NCBI RefSeq assembly: GCF_013004645.1
Contig: NZ_JABEME010000004.1
Location: forward strand, 1-64,000
Length of the DNA: 64,000 nt
Direction of reading: 5' to 3'
Source of the DNA: Stenotrophomonas africana
GTDB taxonomy: Bacteria > Pseudomonadota > Gammaproteobacteria > Xanthomonadales > Xanthomonadaceae
Below the pieces are notes generated by a model that saw only the letters and a program-made list of their open reading frames with translations, was not told where the DNA came from and searched no databases. A program made the position numbers and the translations under genes. This document shows positions 27,606 to 36,449 of this stretch, one piece after another; the first letter of the stretch is position 1, and each line of letters begins with the position of its first letter.

Positions 27606-28166
27606 TCAGTCTGGCTGGGTCGTTGAAAGCGGTGATGCCTCGCTACCGGCCGTACCGTTGAGCAGGGCAGACGCCCGCGTCAGCAGCGTCGCCACTTCTT
27701 CCGCTTCGCCCTCGGCCCAGCGGCCGTGGTGATGCACCAGCGCCCGCTTGAACTCGCGCAGGGCACCGGCCAGCGGCGGCGGCAGCGAGGCCTTGGTGAT
27801 CTCGCGGGCGCGGTCGAAGGCACGCCGCTGTGCCAGGCGCACCTGGGTGCGCTGCACCTTCAGCTCGAACTCGCCGGCGGCGGTGATGCGGAAGATCCGC
27901 TTGCCGTCCACTTCCTCGGCCTCGATCCAACCGGCCTGCTCGAAGCTGGCCAGCAGCGGGTACATGGTGCCGGCGCTGGGCGTGTAGGCCTGCATGAACT
28001 GGTTGCTGATCAGCTGCATCAGCTCGTAGCCATGGCGGGGTTGCTCGCCGATCAGGGCCAGCACCAGCAGGCGCAGGTCGCCGCGGCTGAGCACCCGCGG
28101 CTGGCCGTTGCGGCGCGGCACTTCCGAATGGGTGGAACGGGCTCTGGGAGAAGCGGTGCGGCTCAT
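27606..28166 (-). CDS. PadR-family transcriptional repressor
   Basis: Winged-helix regulator of 186 residues. The PadR core runs LRLLVLALIGEQPRHGYEL through QAYTPSAGTMYPLLASFEQAGW and the wing EVDGKRIF. A C-terminal helical domain contains LVHHHGRWAEG. The ATG at 28166 is chosen because upstream palindromes then fall outside the coding region. It likely controls itself and the downstream ferric reductase, as the nickel-responsive YqjI (NfeR) controls YqjH (NfeF) in E. coli. The His-rich N-terminal metal segment of YqjI is absent here, so the signal may differ. Confidence 0.85.
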   Translation of the reverse strand: MSRTASPRARSTHSEVPRRNGQPRVLSRGDLRLLVLALIGEQPRHGYELMQLISNQFMQAYTPSAGTMYPLLASFEQAGWIEAEEVDGKRIFRITAAGEFELKVQRTQVRLAQRRAFDRAREITKASLPPPLAGALREFKRALVHHHGRWAEGEAEEVATLLTRASALLNGTAGSEASPLSTTQPD

Positions 28167-28168
28167 TT

Positions 28169-28213
28169 CGATATATCGGTAAACGAGTGTGAAAACGATA
28201 TATCGATATATCG
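28169..28213. promoter_or_regulatory. three CGATATATCG operator boxes upstream of the PadR gene
   Basis: The perfect palindrome CGATATATCG occurs at 28169-28178, 28196-28205 and 28204-28213, the last two sharing two bases. They start 3 bp before the PadR start codon, as expected for autorepression. PadR proteins bind AT-rich dyads of this kind. Confidence 0.75.
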
Positions 28214-28712
28214 AAGACGACAATCACCGATCCGGCCACAAGCCGCTCTGTTTTGGGCCACGGCCGGCCGCGTGCCCACGGCAAAAGGGGCGCCCCTTGC
28301 AGGGCGCCCCGGCGAAACCGTGGAAGGGAGCAGGGCCGTCAGGCCCATCACTCACGGCCCACCCTGGGCCCGCTGCCCCCACAGATCCAGAGGCAGGTGC
28401 GACACGTTGTCGCCGGTTCAGCGCCGGCACGCGCAGCCGATACAGGTGGGCGTGGCGCTGCCCTACAACCGTCATCGGCAGCGGTAACACTGCGTCCTGC
28501 ACATGGGCGCAGCGGCCCGCAAGCGACAGCCCGTGCAGCCACCAAGGCCCGCCGCAGGGCCTTCAGCGGGCCCGGCAAGCCCCTTGCGGACACTGGCCGG
28601 TTGCATCCATACGCCTGCGTAGCCAAGTGACGAAAGCCCTTGGTGCGCTACACTTTGCGGTCTAGAAATCTATACAACAGTCGCGCGCGTGCGTGCGGTT
28701 ATGGGAGCGCTA
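28214..28712. other. long spacer upstream of aceE, no supported gene
   Basis: Short open frames overlap on both strands and none has a good start or recognisable content. It contains a hairpin whose T-run faces the minus strand (28283-28310) and a GC-rich stretch. The aceE promoter should lie near 28640-28690, where the only AT-rich bases occur (TAGAAATCTATACAAC). I looked for RNase P RNA, tmRNA and 6S RNA signatures and did not find them. Confidence 0.5.
28283..28310 (-). terminator. minus-strand terminator-like hairpin
   Basis: GGGGCGCCC pairs with GGGCGCCCC around CTTGCA; read on the minus strand it is followed by four T. No minus-strand gene is recognised that would end here. Confidence 0.5.
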
Positions 28713-31400
28713 ATGAACTGGTTGAACGAGGTGCTGAACAACGACCCGAATCCTGTGGAAACCCAGGAGTGGATCGAGTCGTTGAAGGCCGTTATTGATG
28801 TCGAGGGCTCCGAGCGCGCGCATCAGCTGCTGGAAGGCATGGTGGAACTGACCCGTCGTTCGGGCGCCTACCTGCCGTTCTCTCCCACCACCGAATACGT
28901 CAACACCATCGAACCGCAGTTCGAGGCCAAGAGCCCGGGCAATGCCGAGCTGGAATGGCGCATCCGTTCGATCATCCGCTGGAACGCGATGGCCACCGTG
29001 GTCCGCGCCAACCGCAAGCCGGGTGACCTGGGCGGCCACATCGCCTCGTTCGCCTCCGGCGCCACCCTGTACGACGTGGGCTTCAACCACTTCTGGCGCG
29101 CCCCGAGCGAAAACCACCCGGGCGACCTGCTGTTCATCCAGGGCCACAGCGCCCCGGGCATCTACGCGCGTTCCTTCCTGGAAGGCCGCATCAGCGAAGA
29201 GCAGCTGGACAAGTTCCGCATGGAAGTGGACGGCGGTGGCCTGTCCTCGTACCCGCACCCGTGGCTGATGCCGGACTACTGGCAGACCCCGACCGTGTCG
29301 ATGGGCCTGGGCCCGCTGGCCGCCATCTACCAGGCGCAGTTCATGCGCTACCTGGAAAACCGTGGCCTGATCGAGAAGTCCGACCGCAAGGTGTGGTGCT
29401 TCATCGGCGACGGCGAGAGCGACGAGCCGGAAACCCTGGGTGCCATCGCCCTGGCCGGCCGTGAAGGCCTGGACAACCTGATCTTCGTGGTGAACTGCAA
29501 CCTGCAGCGCCTGGACGGCCCGGTGCGCGGCAACGGCAAGATCATCCAGGAACTGGAAGGCGTGTTCCGTGGCGGCGGCTGGAACGTGATCAAGCTGCTG
29601 TGGGGCGGTTACTGGGATGCCCTGCTGGCCAAGGACACCAATGGCGTCCTGAAGAAGCTGATGATGGAAACCGTCGACGGCGAATACCAGAACTGCAAGG
29701 CCTTCGGCGGCGCGTATACCCGCGAGCATTTCTTCGGCAAGTACCCGGAAACCGCCGCGATGGTCGCCGGCCTTTCCGACGACGACATCTGGCGCCTGAA
29801 CCGTGGTGGCCACGACCCGCACAAGGTGTACGCCGCCTACCACCAGGCCGTGAACACCAAGGGCATGCCGACCGTCATCCTGGCCAAGACCGTGAAGGGT
29901 TACGGCATGGGCAGCGCCGGTGAGGCACTGAACCCGACCCACCAGACCAAGAAGCTGGACGACGAAGCGGTGCGCCACTTCCGCGACCGCTTCAACATTC
30001 CGGTGACCGACGCGCAGCTGGCCGACGGCCAGGTGCCGTTCTACCACCCCGGCCCGGATTCGCCGGAAGTGCAGTACCTGCAGGAACGCCGTGCCGCGCT
30101 GGGCGGTTACCTGCCGCAGCGCCGCCGCAAGGCCGACAAGACCTTCGTGGCGCCGAAGCTGGAAGCCTACGAGCGCCTGCTGAAGAGCAGCGGCGAGCGC
30201 AGCTACTCCACCACCATGGCCTTCGTGCAGAGCCTGAACATCACCCTGCGCGACAAGGAACTGGGCCCGCACATCGTGCCGATCGTGGCCGATGAAGCCC
30301 GTACCTTCGGCATGGAAGGCCTGTTCCGCCAGATCGGCATCTACGCGCCGTTCGGCCAGAAGTACAAGCCGGTCGACGCCGACCAGCTGATGTTCTACCG
30401 CGAAGACCAGAGCGGCCAGGTGCTGCAGCAGGGCATCAGCGAGCCGGGCGCGATCAGCTCGTGGATGGCGGCCGGTACCAGTTACTCGGTCAGCAATGTG
30501 CCGATGTTGCCGTTCTACATCTACTACTCGATGTTCGGCTTCCAGCGCGTGGGCGACATCGCCTGGCAGGCCGCCGACATGCGTACCCGCGGCTTCCTGC
30601 TCGGTGGCACCGCCGGCCGCACCACGCTGAACGGTGAAGGCCTGCAGCACGAAGATGGCTTCAGCCATCTGGTGGCCGGTGGCATCCCGAACGTGCGCAG
30701 CTACGACCCGACCTTCGGCTTCGAAGTGACGGTGATCCTGCAGCACGGCACCAAGCGCATGATGGAAGACCAGGTGGACGAGTACTACTACGTCACCCTG
30801 ATGAACGAGAACTACACCCACCCGGAAATGCCGGAAGGCGCGGCCGAAGGCATCGTCAAGGGCATGTACCTGCTGACCGACGCCGGCAAGCCGAAGAAGG
30901 GCGAGCTGCGCGTGCAGCTGCTGGGTTCGGGCACCATCCTGCGCGAAGCCATTGCTGCTGCCGAGCTGCTGGACAAGGACTTCGGCGTGACCGCCGATAT
31001 CTGGAGCTGCCCGAGCTTCAACGAACTGCGTCGCGATGGTTTCGACGTGGAACGTGCCAACCGCCTGCATCCGGAAGGTGAGCAGCGCAAGGCCTACGTG
31101 ACCGAGCTGCTGGAAGGCCGCCAGGGTCCGGCGATTGCCGCCACCGACTACGTGCGTGCGTATGCGGACCAGATTCGCGCGTTCGTGCCGATGTCTTATA
31201 CGGTGCTGGGTACGGATGGGTTTGGTCGCTCGGATACGCGTGCGAACCTGCGTCGGTTCTTTGAAGTGGACCGCTACTACATCGCGCATGCCGCGATTGC
31301 GGCGCTGGCGAAGGAAGGGAAGATGACCGCAAAGGATGTGGCCCGGGCGATCAAGCAGTACAAGATTGATCCGGAGAAGGCTAATCCCGTTGGGGTTTGA
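28713..31400 (+). CDS. aceE: pyruvate dehydrogenase E1 component, homodimeric type
   Basis: Protein of 895 residues, the normal size of the alpha2-type E1. It decarboxylates pyruvate with thiamine diphosphate and acetylates the E2 lipoyl domain. Seen are the N-terminal NEVLNNDPNPVETQEWI segment, HIASFASGATLYDVGFNHFW, the ThDP motif region GDGESDEPETLGAI..NCNLQRLDGPVRGN, and C-terminal IYYSMFGFQRVGD. The ATG at 28713 is chosen over in-frame GTG/ATG codons at 28689 and 28701 because GGGAG lies 5 bases upstream and MNWLNEV is the usual beginning. The E2 and E3 genes are not adjacent. Confidence 0.97.
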   Translation: MNWLNEVLNNDPNPVETQEWIESLKAVIDVEGSERAHQLLEGMVELTRRSGAYLPFSPTTEYVNTIEPQFEAKSPGNAELEWRIRSIIRWNAMATVVRANRKPGDLGGHIASFASGATLYDVGFNHFWRAPSENHPGDLLFIQGHSAPGIYARSFLEGRISEEQLDKFRMEVDGGGLSSYPHPWLMPDYWQTPTVSMGLGPLAAIYQAQFMRYLENRGLIEKSDRKVWCFIGDGESDEPETLGAIALAGREGLDNLIFVVNCNLQRLDGPVRGNGKIIQELEGVFRGGGWNVIKLLWGGYWDALLAKDTNGVLKKLMMETVDGEYQNCKAFGGAYTREHFFGKYPETAAMVAGLSDDDIWRLNRGGHDPHKVYAAYHQAVNTKGMPTVILAKTVKGYGMGSAGEALNPTHQTKKLDDEAVRHFRDRFNIPVTDAQLADGQVPFYHPGPDSPEVQYLQERRAALGGYLPQRRRKADKTFVAPKLEAYERLLKSSGERSYSTTMAFVQSLNITLRDKELGPHIVPIVADEARTFGMEGLFRQIGIYAPFGQKYKPVDADQLMFYREDQSGQVLQQGISEPGAISSWMAAGTSYSVSNVPMLPFYIYYSMFGFQRVGDIAWQAADMRTRGFLLGGTAGRTTLNGEGLQHEDGFSHLVAGGIPNVRSYDPTFGFEVTVILQHGTKRMMEDQVDEYYYVTLMNENYTHPEMPEGAAEGIVKGMYLLTDAGKPKKGELRVQLLGSGTILREAIAAAELLDKDFGVTADIWSCPSFNELRRDGFDVERANRLHPEGEQRKAYVTELLEGRQGPAIAATDYVRAYADQIRAFVPMSYTVLGTDGFGRSDTRANLRRFFEVDRYYIAHAAIAALAKEGKMTAKDVARAIKQYKIDPEKANPVGV

Positions 31401-31430
31401 TTGAGATTAAGAGCGTTACCTAGAGGAAAT

Positions 31431-31461
31431 GCGACTCCGGCAGCATTGCTGCCGGAGTCGC
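31431..31461. repeat. perfect 14-bp hairpin behind aceE
   Basis: GCGACTCCGGCAGC and GCTGCCGGAGTCGC flank ATT. No T-run follows on either strand. It sits 30 bp after aceE, at the junction between core and island DNA; it may be an aceE terminator that lost its T-run. Confidence 0.65.
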
Positions 31462-31502
31462 GGCCGCGAGAGTCCAACGGAAAAGGACCACAGGGGAGCG
31501 GG

Positions 31503-32273
31503 ATGTCGGCGAAAGAGATAGAAATCAATTCTCTGTCTGAGCTAATGAGCTCAGTGGAAGAATGGTTGGCGCAAAGCACCGGACCGCGATGGTTCCGAGG
31601 ATCAGGGAATCACCCCGTCTACGAGCTGGTTCCAAGCCTTATGAGACACCCGGACGTGGTTGCAGATCCGTCGAATGCCTTGACGTTCGAATTGCGACTC
31701 AAGTCCAGGTTTCTGCAGACAAGTGCGCCATTTTTGAAGTCAACGCCGGCGACTGACTTCGATTGGTTGTTTCTTCAACAGCACTATGGTGTACCTACCC
31801 GGCTGCTGGATTGGACTGAAAACCCATACATCGCACTGTACTTTGCTCTTTCCAGTAGTCGTCCAGAAGCAGACGCTTGCGTTTGGATGCTTGATCCTGT
31901 TGCATGGAATAAAAGGGCCTTAAATAATGAGCGGTTGGACCGTGTCCCAGATCCGACTATGCCTCAGGCTGCGGAGTTTCTTAAGGATCCCGGAGGCGAT
32001 TTTGCTCCATCTGACCCAATCGCGATTCTCGGAAATCACACGAATAGTCGAATCACCGCCCAGCGAGGAAACTTCGTCATGTTCTGCAGATCGACAGAGA
32101 GTATGGAAAAGAAGGCCTATGCAGAAGACTCGTTGGTTTGTTTGAAGGTTCCCGCTGCAAGGAAGCAATTCCTGCACGGAAACTTGTTGCGAATAGGGTA
32201 CACGCATTCTGTGGTCTATCCGGATCTCTCGGGACTTGGTACCGAAATTAAAACTACATTTGGATTTCAGTGA
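31503..32273 (+). CDS. FRG-domain protein
   Basis: Protein of 256 residues containing the FRG domain, named for its Phe-Arg-Gly motif, seen here as PRWFRGSGNHPVYELVPSL near residues 28-46, followed by FLQQHYGVPTRLLDWTENPYIALYFAL near 95-121. FRG proteins of unknown activity are common in defence islands. The ATG at 31503 follows GGGGAG. Codon use is richer in A/T than the flanking aceE. Its stop overlaps the next start (TGATG), so it is translationally coupled to the DUF262 gene. Confidence 0.82.
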   Translation: MSAKEIEINSLSELMSSVEEWLAQSTGPRWFRGSGNHPVYELVPSLMRHPDVVADPSNALTFELRLKSRFLQTSAPFLKSTPATDFDWLFLQQHYGVPTRLLDWTENPYIALYFALSSSRPEADACVWMLDPVAWNKRALNNERLDRVPDPTMPQAAEFLKDPGGDFAPSDPIAILGNHTNSRITAQRGNFVMFCRSTESMEKKAYAEDSLVCLKVPAARKQFLHGNLLRIGYTHSVVYPDLSGLGTEIKTTFGFQ

Positions 32274-33304
32274 TGGAAAACGTCTTTGTTGTCCGCCCAT
32301 TCTCATCCAGTAGCATATCGTGGTGGTATGCAGAGCGGGACCAGATTGATTTTTCTCCTGCGTACCAAAGGAAATCAGGAGTATGGGGTGTTGCGGATCG
32401 AGCCTATCTGATTGATTCAATAATCAACGGATACGACGTTCCCAAGTTCTACATCGCTGATTTCAGTTACTCCGGGAGCAAGCTCAACAAGTCTGGTAAA
32501 CCGTACGCAGTGATTGATGGTAGGCAGCGGCTGGAAGCAATCTTCGGCTTCTTGGATGGGAAATTTCGGCTGGGCAAGGACTCTGTGTATTTTGCTGATC
32601 CTTCTGTAAGGCTTGCCGGCCTTGATGTCGTGGAGCTGAGAGAAAAGCATCCAAGGATACTAGCGAGAATTGAAGCCTTTCCTCTCTCGGTTATGTCGGT
32701 GATCACTGATCAAGAAAGCAGGATTAATGATCTGTTTGTGAGGCTAAACAGAAGCAAGCCACTTACGGGCGCTGAAGTCCGTAGCGCGATGCTCGGTGCG
32801 GTCCCTGGTTATATCAAGAGCCTAGCCGATCACAAATTTTTCTCTCGATGCGTATCATTTAGCAATTCTCGCAAGCAACATGAGAACGTTGCCGCGAAGA
32901 TACTCCTCCTGGAGCATCGGGAGGACTTCGTAGATACAAAGAAGGCCACGCTCGATAGGTTCGCGGCTGAAGCTATCCTTACCGAGCAGAGTTTTGAGCG
33001 GGCATTTAAACGCGCGCGTTCTGTTCTGCGGCAAATGTCGATCGAGTTTTATGCAAGCGACAGCCTCTTGCGATCGTCTGGCAATCTGCCGGTCTATTAC
33101 TGGATTTATCGAAGTGGTGTGGAAAATGCGAGCGGCTTTAGTGCCCGAGATTGCATTGATCACTTCGAGAAATTTCGGCGAGCTAATCCGAATAGAAAAG
33201 ACGTTGCGGCGTACAATCTGGCTTCACGAAGCGCAAATGATGAGCATACCTATCGAACTAGGTTCAATATTCTTCAGAAATTCGTTTCGGAATTTTCAGG
33301 TTGA
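32273..33304 (+). CDS. DUF262-domain protein
   Basis: Protein of 343 residues. The DUF262 (GmrSD N-domain, ParB-like fold) signature is clear: SPAYQRKSGVW, then VIDGRQRLEAIFGFL with the D-G-R-Q-R core, and RLNRSKPLTGAEVRSAM. In GmrSD-like systems this domain binds or hydrolyses nucleotide and drives DNA cleavage by a partner HNH domain; no C-terminal DUF1524/HNH domain is present here, so the protein may act with a separate nuclease such as the GIY-YIG protein 90 bp downstream. It overlaps the FRG gene by one base. Low GC compared with neighbours beyond the island. Confidence 0.83.
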   Translation: MENVFVVRPFSSSSISWWYAERDQIDFSPAYQRKSGVWGVADRAYLIDSIINGYDVPKFYIADFSYSGSKLNKSGKPYAVIDGRQRLEAIFGFLDGKFRLGKDSVYFADPSVRLAGLDVVELREKHPRILARIEAFPLSVMSVITDQESRINDLFVRLNRSKPLTGAEVRSAMLGAVPGYIKSLADHKFFSRCVSFSNSRKQHENVAAKILLLEHREDFVDTKKATLDRFAAEAILTEQSFERAFKRARSVLRQMSIEFYASDSLLRSSGNLPVYYWIYRSGVENASGFSARDCIDHFEKFRRANPNRKDVAAYNLASRSANDEHTYRTRFNILQKFVSEFSG

Positions 33305-33395
33305 GTCGAGCTGATTCGAATCTAAGGTGCCATATATTAGTATGGGAGAAGGTTTTCTCTAGCGCCTTAGATGATTATTTTATTCAGGGGGAGGG

Positions 33396-34058
33396 ATGGT
33401 AGAGTCATTTAATCCGTTGGACGTCAATAATATTGGCGTAACTCTGGCGGTTGAGCTTCTGGAGCAGGACATCTGTCCGCTTCCCCCTGCTAAATTTCCT
33501 GGAGCTGGGGTCTACGCCATTTATTACTCAGGTCCGCATCCGGCGTATGCAGGCATAGTATGTCGAGATGGTGGTGAAGGTGGGCTCCGATACCCCATTT
33601 ACATCGGAAGCGCGGCCAGGGAGAACGCGAAGCAGGGGTTTAATCCCAGTCCAACTACTGAGGCCAGGATATGGAATCGCCTCAAAAATCACGCGGAATC
33701 GATTAGGTCGGTTGTTGGCTGTGGCGAGTTCGATCTCAGAGAGAAGGACTTTCACTGCCGATACTTGGTGTTGGACGATGCGTATATTAACTTGGCGGAG
33801 TCTGTGCTGATTGCAGCGTTTAGGCCGGCATGGAATGGGATCGGCTTTGGAAGTAAAGTCGTAGGTAAACGACGACAGGAGCAAGTGGCCTCCCTTTGGG
33901 ATTCGCTTCATCCAGGTCGCAAAGGACGTCCAGCCGGCGATTTGGAGAGGAGAGCGCTTGCGCTCAAGCAGATGGCTGAAAGCGTCGAAAAGGTGAATTC
34001 GAGTCGAGAGGATCCCCGGGTCGCGCGCATGGTTGAGAAGATAAGGAAATTTATCTAG
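33396..34058 (+). CDS. Eco29kI-like GIY-YIG restriction endonuclease (first copy)
   Basis: Protein of 220 residues of the Eco29kI family. It has GVYAIYY and PIYIGSA as the GIY and YIG strands, the RLKNHAESI helix with catalytic Arg and His, the AESVLI glutamate and the PAWNGIG asparagine, so the active site looks complete. Eco29kI cuts CCGCGG. A GGGGGAGGG ribosome site precedes the ATG. It has no methyltransferase on its own strand and converges with a complete system carrying a second family member; the two nucleases are related but clearly divergent. It may belong with FRG and DUF262. Confidence 0.85.
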   Translation: MVESFNPLDVNNIGVTLAVELLEQDICPLPPAKFPGAGVYAIYYSGPHPAYAGIVCRDGGEGGLRYPIYIGSAARENAKQGFNPSPTTEARIWNRLKNHAESIRSVVGCGEFDLREKDFHCRYLVLDDAYINLAESVLIAAFRPAWNGIGFGSKVVGKRRQEQVASLWDSLHPGRKGRPAGDLERRALALKQMAESVEKVNSSREDPRVARMVEKIRKFI

Positions 34059-34174
34059 CGGCCCGGTCTCTGGTCCAAGAGTGGAGATTGCAATTATTCA
34101 ATATTTTTCCTGGTTGCGCGATTTCTGTGATCGCAGTTATTGCACGATGAGTTAACTCTACGATTGAGAAAAAA

Positions 34175-34825
34175 TTAATCTCCTTTAGCCTCAATAAATT
34201 TGTCTGATAGACAGGTTGGGAGAACCTTTAAATAAGTTGCAGCATCTTCCGCTACTCTTGACTGGCTCTCTGGCCGATCTGAAAGACGCTGAGCCCATTC
34301 GCGTCCGGGATGGAGGACGTCCCACCTAGGCCGCATTCCGGCGTGGCGGCCCTTCCCAGGGTTATGGTTTCCAAATCCATCAATCAGTGAATTCCACACA
34401 GGTGTGAAACGGGAGATGATGAGGGACTCGCCGAGCGGGATCCAAATGTCATCGACAACCAGGAATCGGCAAAAAAAGTCCTCGATGTTTAGGTTCGTCG
34501 CAGCCCTGATGCTTTCCCCGTGCTCCTTAAGCCTCTTAAAGAGGACCTTGCCAGGCGGAACGTCGGTACTTGCGCCCATACGAGCGCCGGCTGGAACAGC
34601 CTTCCCCACGTAGATGGGTAGCATGAACTTTCCATCGTTGTTGAGCCGGGCGATTTGCTCGTAAGCTTCGAAGTCGCCTGTGTAATAGATGGCATAAATG
34701 CCTGCACCATCAAACTGGGGAAGCTGGCCAAGTGGATGCACTTCCTTCGTAAGCAGAGCCTCGGCAACGCTCGCGCCGAGGTTCTTCTTATCCAGTGGAT
34801 TGAATTGAATTACTTTGGCCGTCAT
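34175..34825 (-). CDS. Eco29kI-like GIY-YIG restriction endonuclease (second copy)
   Basis: Protein of 216 residues of the Eco29kI type-II restriction family, expected target CCGCGG. GIYAIYY, PIYVGKA, RLKEHGESI, GESLIISRF and PVWNSL carry the Tyr, Tyr, Arg/His, Glu and Asn active-site residues. Its start overlaps the end of the methyltransferase gene by 4 bases (34822-34825), so the nuclease is made after the protective enzyme. This is the canonical nuclease of the R-M operon. Confidence 0.88.
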   Translation of the reverse strand: MTAKVIQFNPLDKKNLGASVAEALLTKEVHPLGQLPQFDGAGIYAIYYTGDFEAYEQIARLNNDGKFMLPIYVGKAVPAGARMGASTDVPPGKVLFKRLKEHGESIRAATNLNIEDFFCRFLVVDDIWIPLGESLIISRFTPVWNSLIDGFGNHNPGKGRHAGMRPRWDVLHPGREWAQRLSDRPESQSRVAEDAATYLKVLPTCLSDKFIEAKGD

Positions 34826-36036
34826 GCGCGCTTTCTTTTGGTGTTTGCTTCATTCTTGGCGATTTGCGACAGTCCCGCAATCGCGAGTTGCTCCGCAACA
34901 CTTGCCGCGACCCGCTGCCCCAGCAACACGGGGACTGCATTCCCAAGCTGACGCATGGTTTCCGACCAACTCCCGTGGAACTGGAATCCATCGGGGAACG
35001 TCTGGATTCGAGCGCTCTCCCGGATCGTGAAGTAGCGCACTGAGCCGTCATCTTTCACCAGCATGTTCTCCCCGCCTGGCACTCCATGACCGCCGGCCTT
35101 GAGCGTCTTTGCGGGCAGATCGAGAGGGCTACCGGTATGTCCAGGGTAGGAGCGTGCACCTGCCTGGTGGATGTGGTTCGCAAACTTCTTTGCCTCACGA
35201 CCTTCCGGATCTGGAAGCCCTTGCAGTGCGTCTCGAACCGTCCGCCATGCTTGCGTAGGCAGCATCGTACGGAACTGCTGCAACTTAGCAACGCGTGCTG
35301 CGAGCTTCGCGGGCATCTTGGGTTGACGTATGCCGTGACGTTTCCAGTAGATCCCGGTCACCCATTGATCATGCAGAAGAGCGTCATAGCTATGGGTCTC
35401 ATGCGGGAACGACCATTCCACGCCAAGATCGTCTCTGAAGCCCACCAAGAACACACGCTCACGCTTCTGCGGTACACCGAAGTTCGCAGCATTTACCAGC
35501 GTAGGGATGACATTGTAAGTGTGGCCCTTCCCCTTCCGCTTGCCTGATGTCTTCTCGACCTGAAGGCGCGCCAGGTGATCTGACCAGTCCTCGTCCTTGC
35601 GGGGAGGGACATCCGGGAACTCCAACTGCAGTTGAATGTAATGGAAGTAGTTCGCGAACTTGGCGCGAGTCAGCCCCTTCACGTTCTCAACAATGAAGGC
35701 CTTCGGTCGCAGTTGCCTGATGATCTCGACAGTCGCCGGGAACATATCCCGTCCGTCTTCATGCGCCTTGTGTTTGCCGCCAATGGAGAATGGCTGGCAG
35801 GGTGGTCCTCCAGCCAGAAGCTCAATGTCCTGCGGGATGGAAGACCAGTCGAACGAGCGGACATCACCTTCATGCAGGGTCCATCCACGAACAAGGGGGT
35901 AGTCGCGCCGTTGATTCTCGCGGACCGTGTCACATGCCCACTTGTCCCATTCGACCACGGCCAAGTGCTCGAAACCGGCAATTTCGCATCCCATGGCCAA
36001 ACCGCCGGCTCCTGCGAAAAGCTCAACCGATCTCAT
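34822..36036 (-). CDS. DNA (cytosine-5) methyltransferase
   Basis: C5 methyltransferase of 404 residues. Motif I is LFAGAGGLAMG, motif IV PCQPFS (catalytic Cys near residue 81), motif VI VENVKG, motif VIII PQKRERVFLVGF and motif X QLGNAVPVLLGQ. The target-recognition region lies between VIII and X. Paired with the Eco29kI-like nuclease, it would methylate CCGCGG. It is the second or third gene of a minus-strand operon that starts with an XRE regulator 60 bp upstream. Confidence 0.92.
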   Translation of the reverse strand: MRSVELFAGAGGLAMGCEIAGFEHLAVVEWDKWACDTVRENQRRDYPLVRGWTLHEGDVRSFDWSSIPQDIELLAGGPPCQPFSIGGKHKAHEDGRDMFPATVEIIRQLRPKAFIVENVKGLTRAKFANYFHYIQLQLEFPDVPPRKDEDWSDHLARLQVEKTSGKRKGKGHTYNVIPTLVNAANFGVPQKRERVFLVGFRDDLGVEWSFPHETHSYDALLHDQWVTGIYWKRHGIRQPKMPAKLAARVAKLQQFRTMLPTQAWRTVRDALQGLPDPEGREAKKFANHIHQAGARSYPGHTGSPLDLPAKTLKAGGHGVPGGENMLVKDDGSVRYFTIRESARIQTFPDGFQFHGSWSETMRQLGNAVPVLLGQRVAASVAEQLAIAGLSQIAKNEANTKRKRA

Positions 36037-36096
36037 TCCAATACTCCAGTGAATTTTTCTTGATTGGACCAGTGGTCCACATAGACTTGGACGCGA

Positions 36097-36327
36097 TCAT
36101 CCTTCTTCCGAAATGAAGGATGGCGTCGTGCTGAGTGAGATTTCCATGCCCAAAGCCGACAACACTGCAATCAGCTTTCTGCTGCCGAGCTCAGAAAGGC
36201 GACCCCTTTCGAATCGTGAAAGCAGTTCAGCAGTTACGCCGCTGGTCTTCGCTACGTCGATCTGCTTCAAGCCCAGCTGCTTACGCCTAGCCGCTACTTG
36301 ACAGCCTAGTTCTTGGAGGGTCTTCAC
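36097..36327 (-). CDS. XRE/HipB-like helix-turn-helix regulator
   Basis: Protein of 76 residues if it starts at the GTG at 36327, which has GGAAGA upstream; a longer version from 36384 would add 19 residues. The helix-turn-helix runs VAARRKQLGLKQIDVAKTSG, then ELLSRFERGRLSELGSRKLI and ALGMEIS, like HipB or R-M controller proteins. Its place directly upstream of the methyltransferase suggests it times methyltransferase and nuclease expression. No HipA-like toxin is nearby. Confidence 0.8.
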   Translation of the reverse strand: MKTLQELGCQVAARRKQLGLKQIDVAKTSGVTAELLSRFERGRLSELGSRKLIAVLSALGMEISLSTTPSFISEEG

Positions 36328-36449
36328 GCCCGTCTTCCGTACTCGATACGGTTCAATTATTGATCTATACGTCAAGTGAGGCAAGTGAAATCCGGACGGG
36401 AAGGATCTCCCTCTGCTGTCTCAGGAGCTGAGACAACCAGGCGGGGGCC

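Noticed and set aside
28214..28712. RNase P RNA, tmRNA or 6S RNA
   Set aside because: Conserved sequence blocks of these RNAs were looked for and not found.
28710..31289. 859-codon open frame on the minus strand opposite aceE
   Set aside because: It mirrors a strongly conserved gene; its residue composition (very His/Val/Gln-rich) is that of an antisense reading of GC-rich codons.
36097..36384. HipBA-type toxin-antitoxin module
   Set aside because: Only the HipB-like regulator is present; the adjacent genes are a methyltransferase and an HNH nuclease, so R-M control is the simpler reading.
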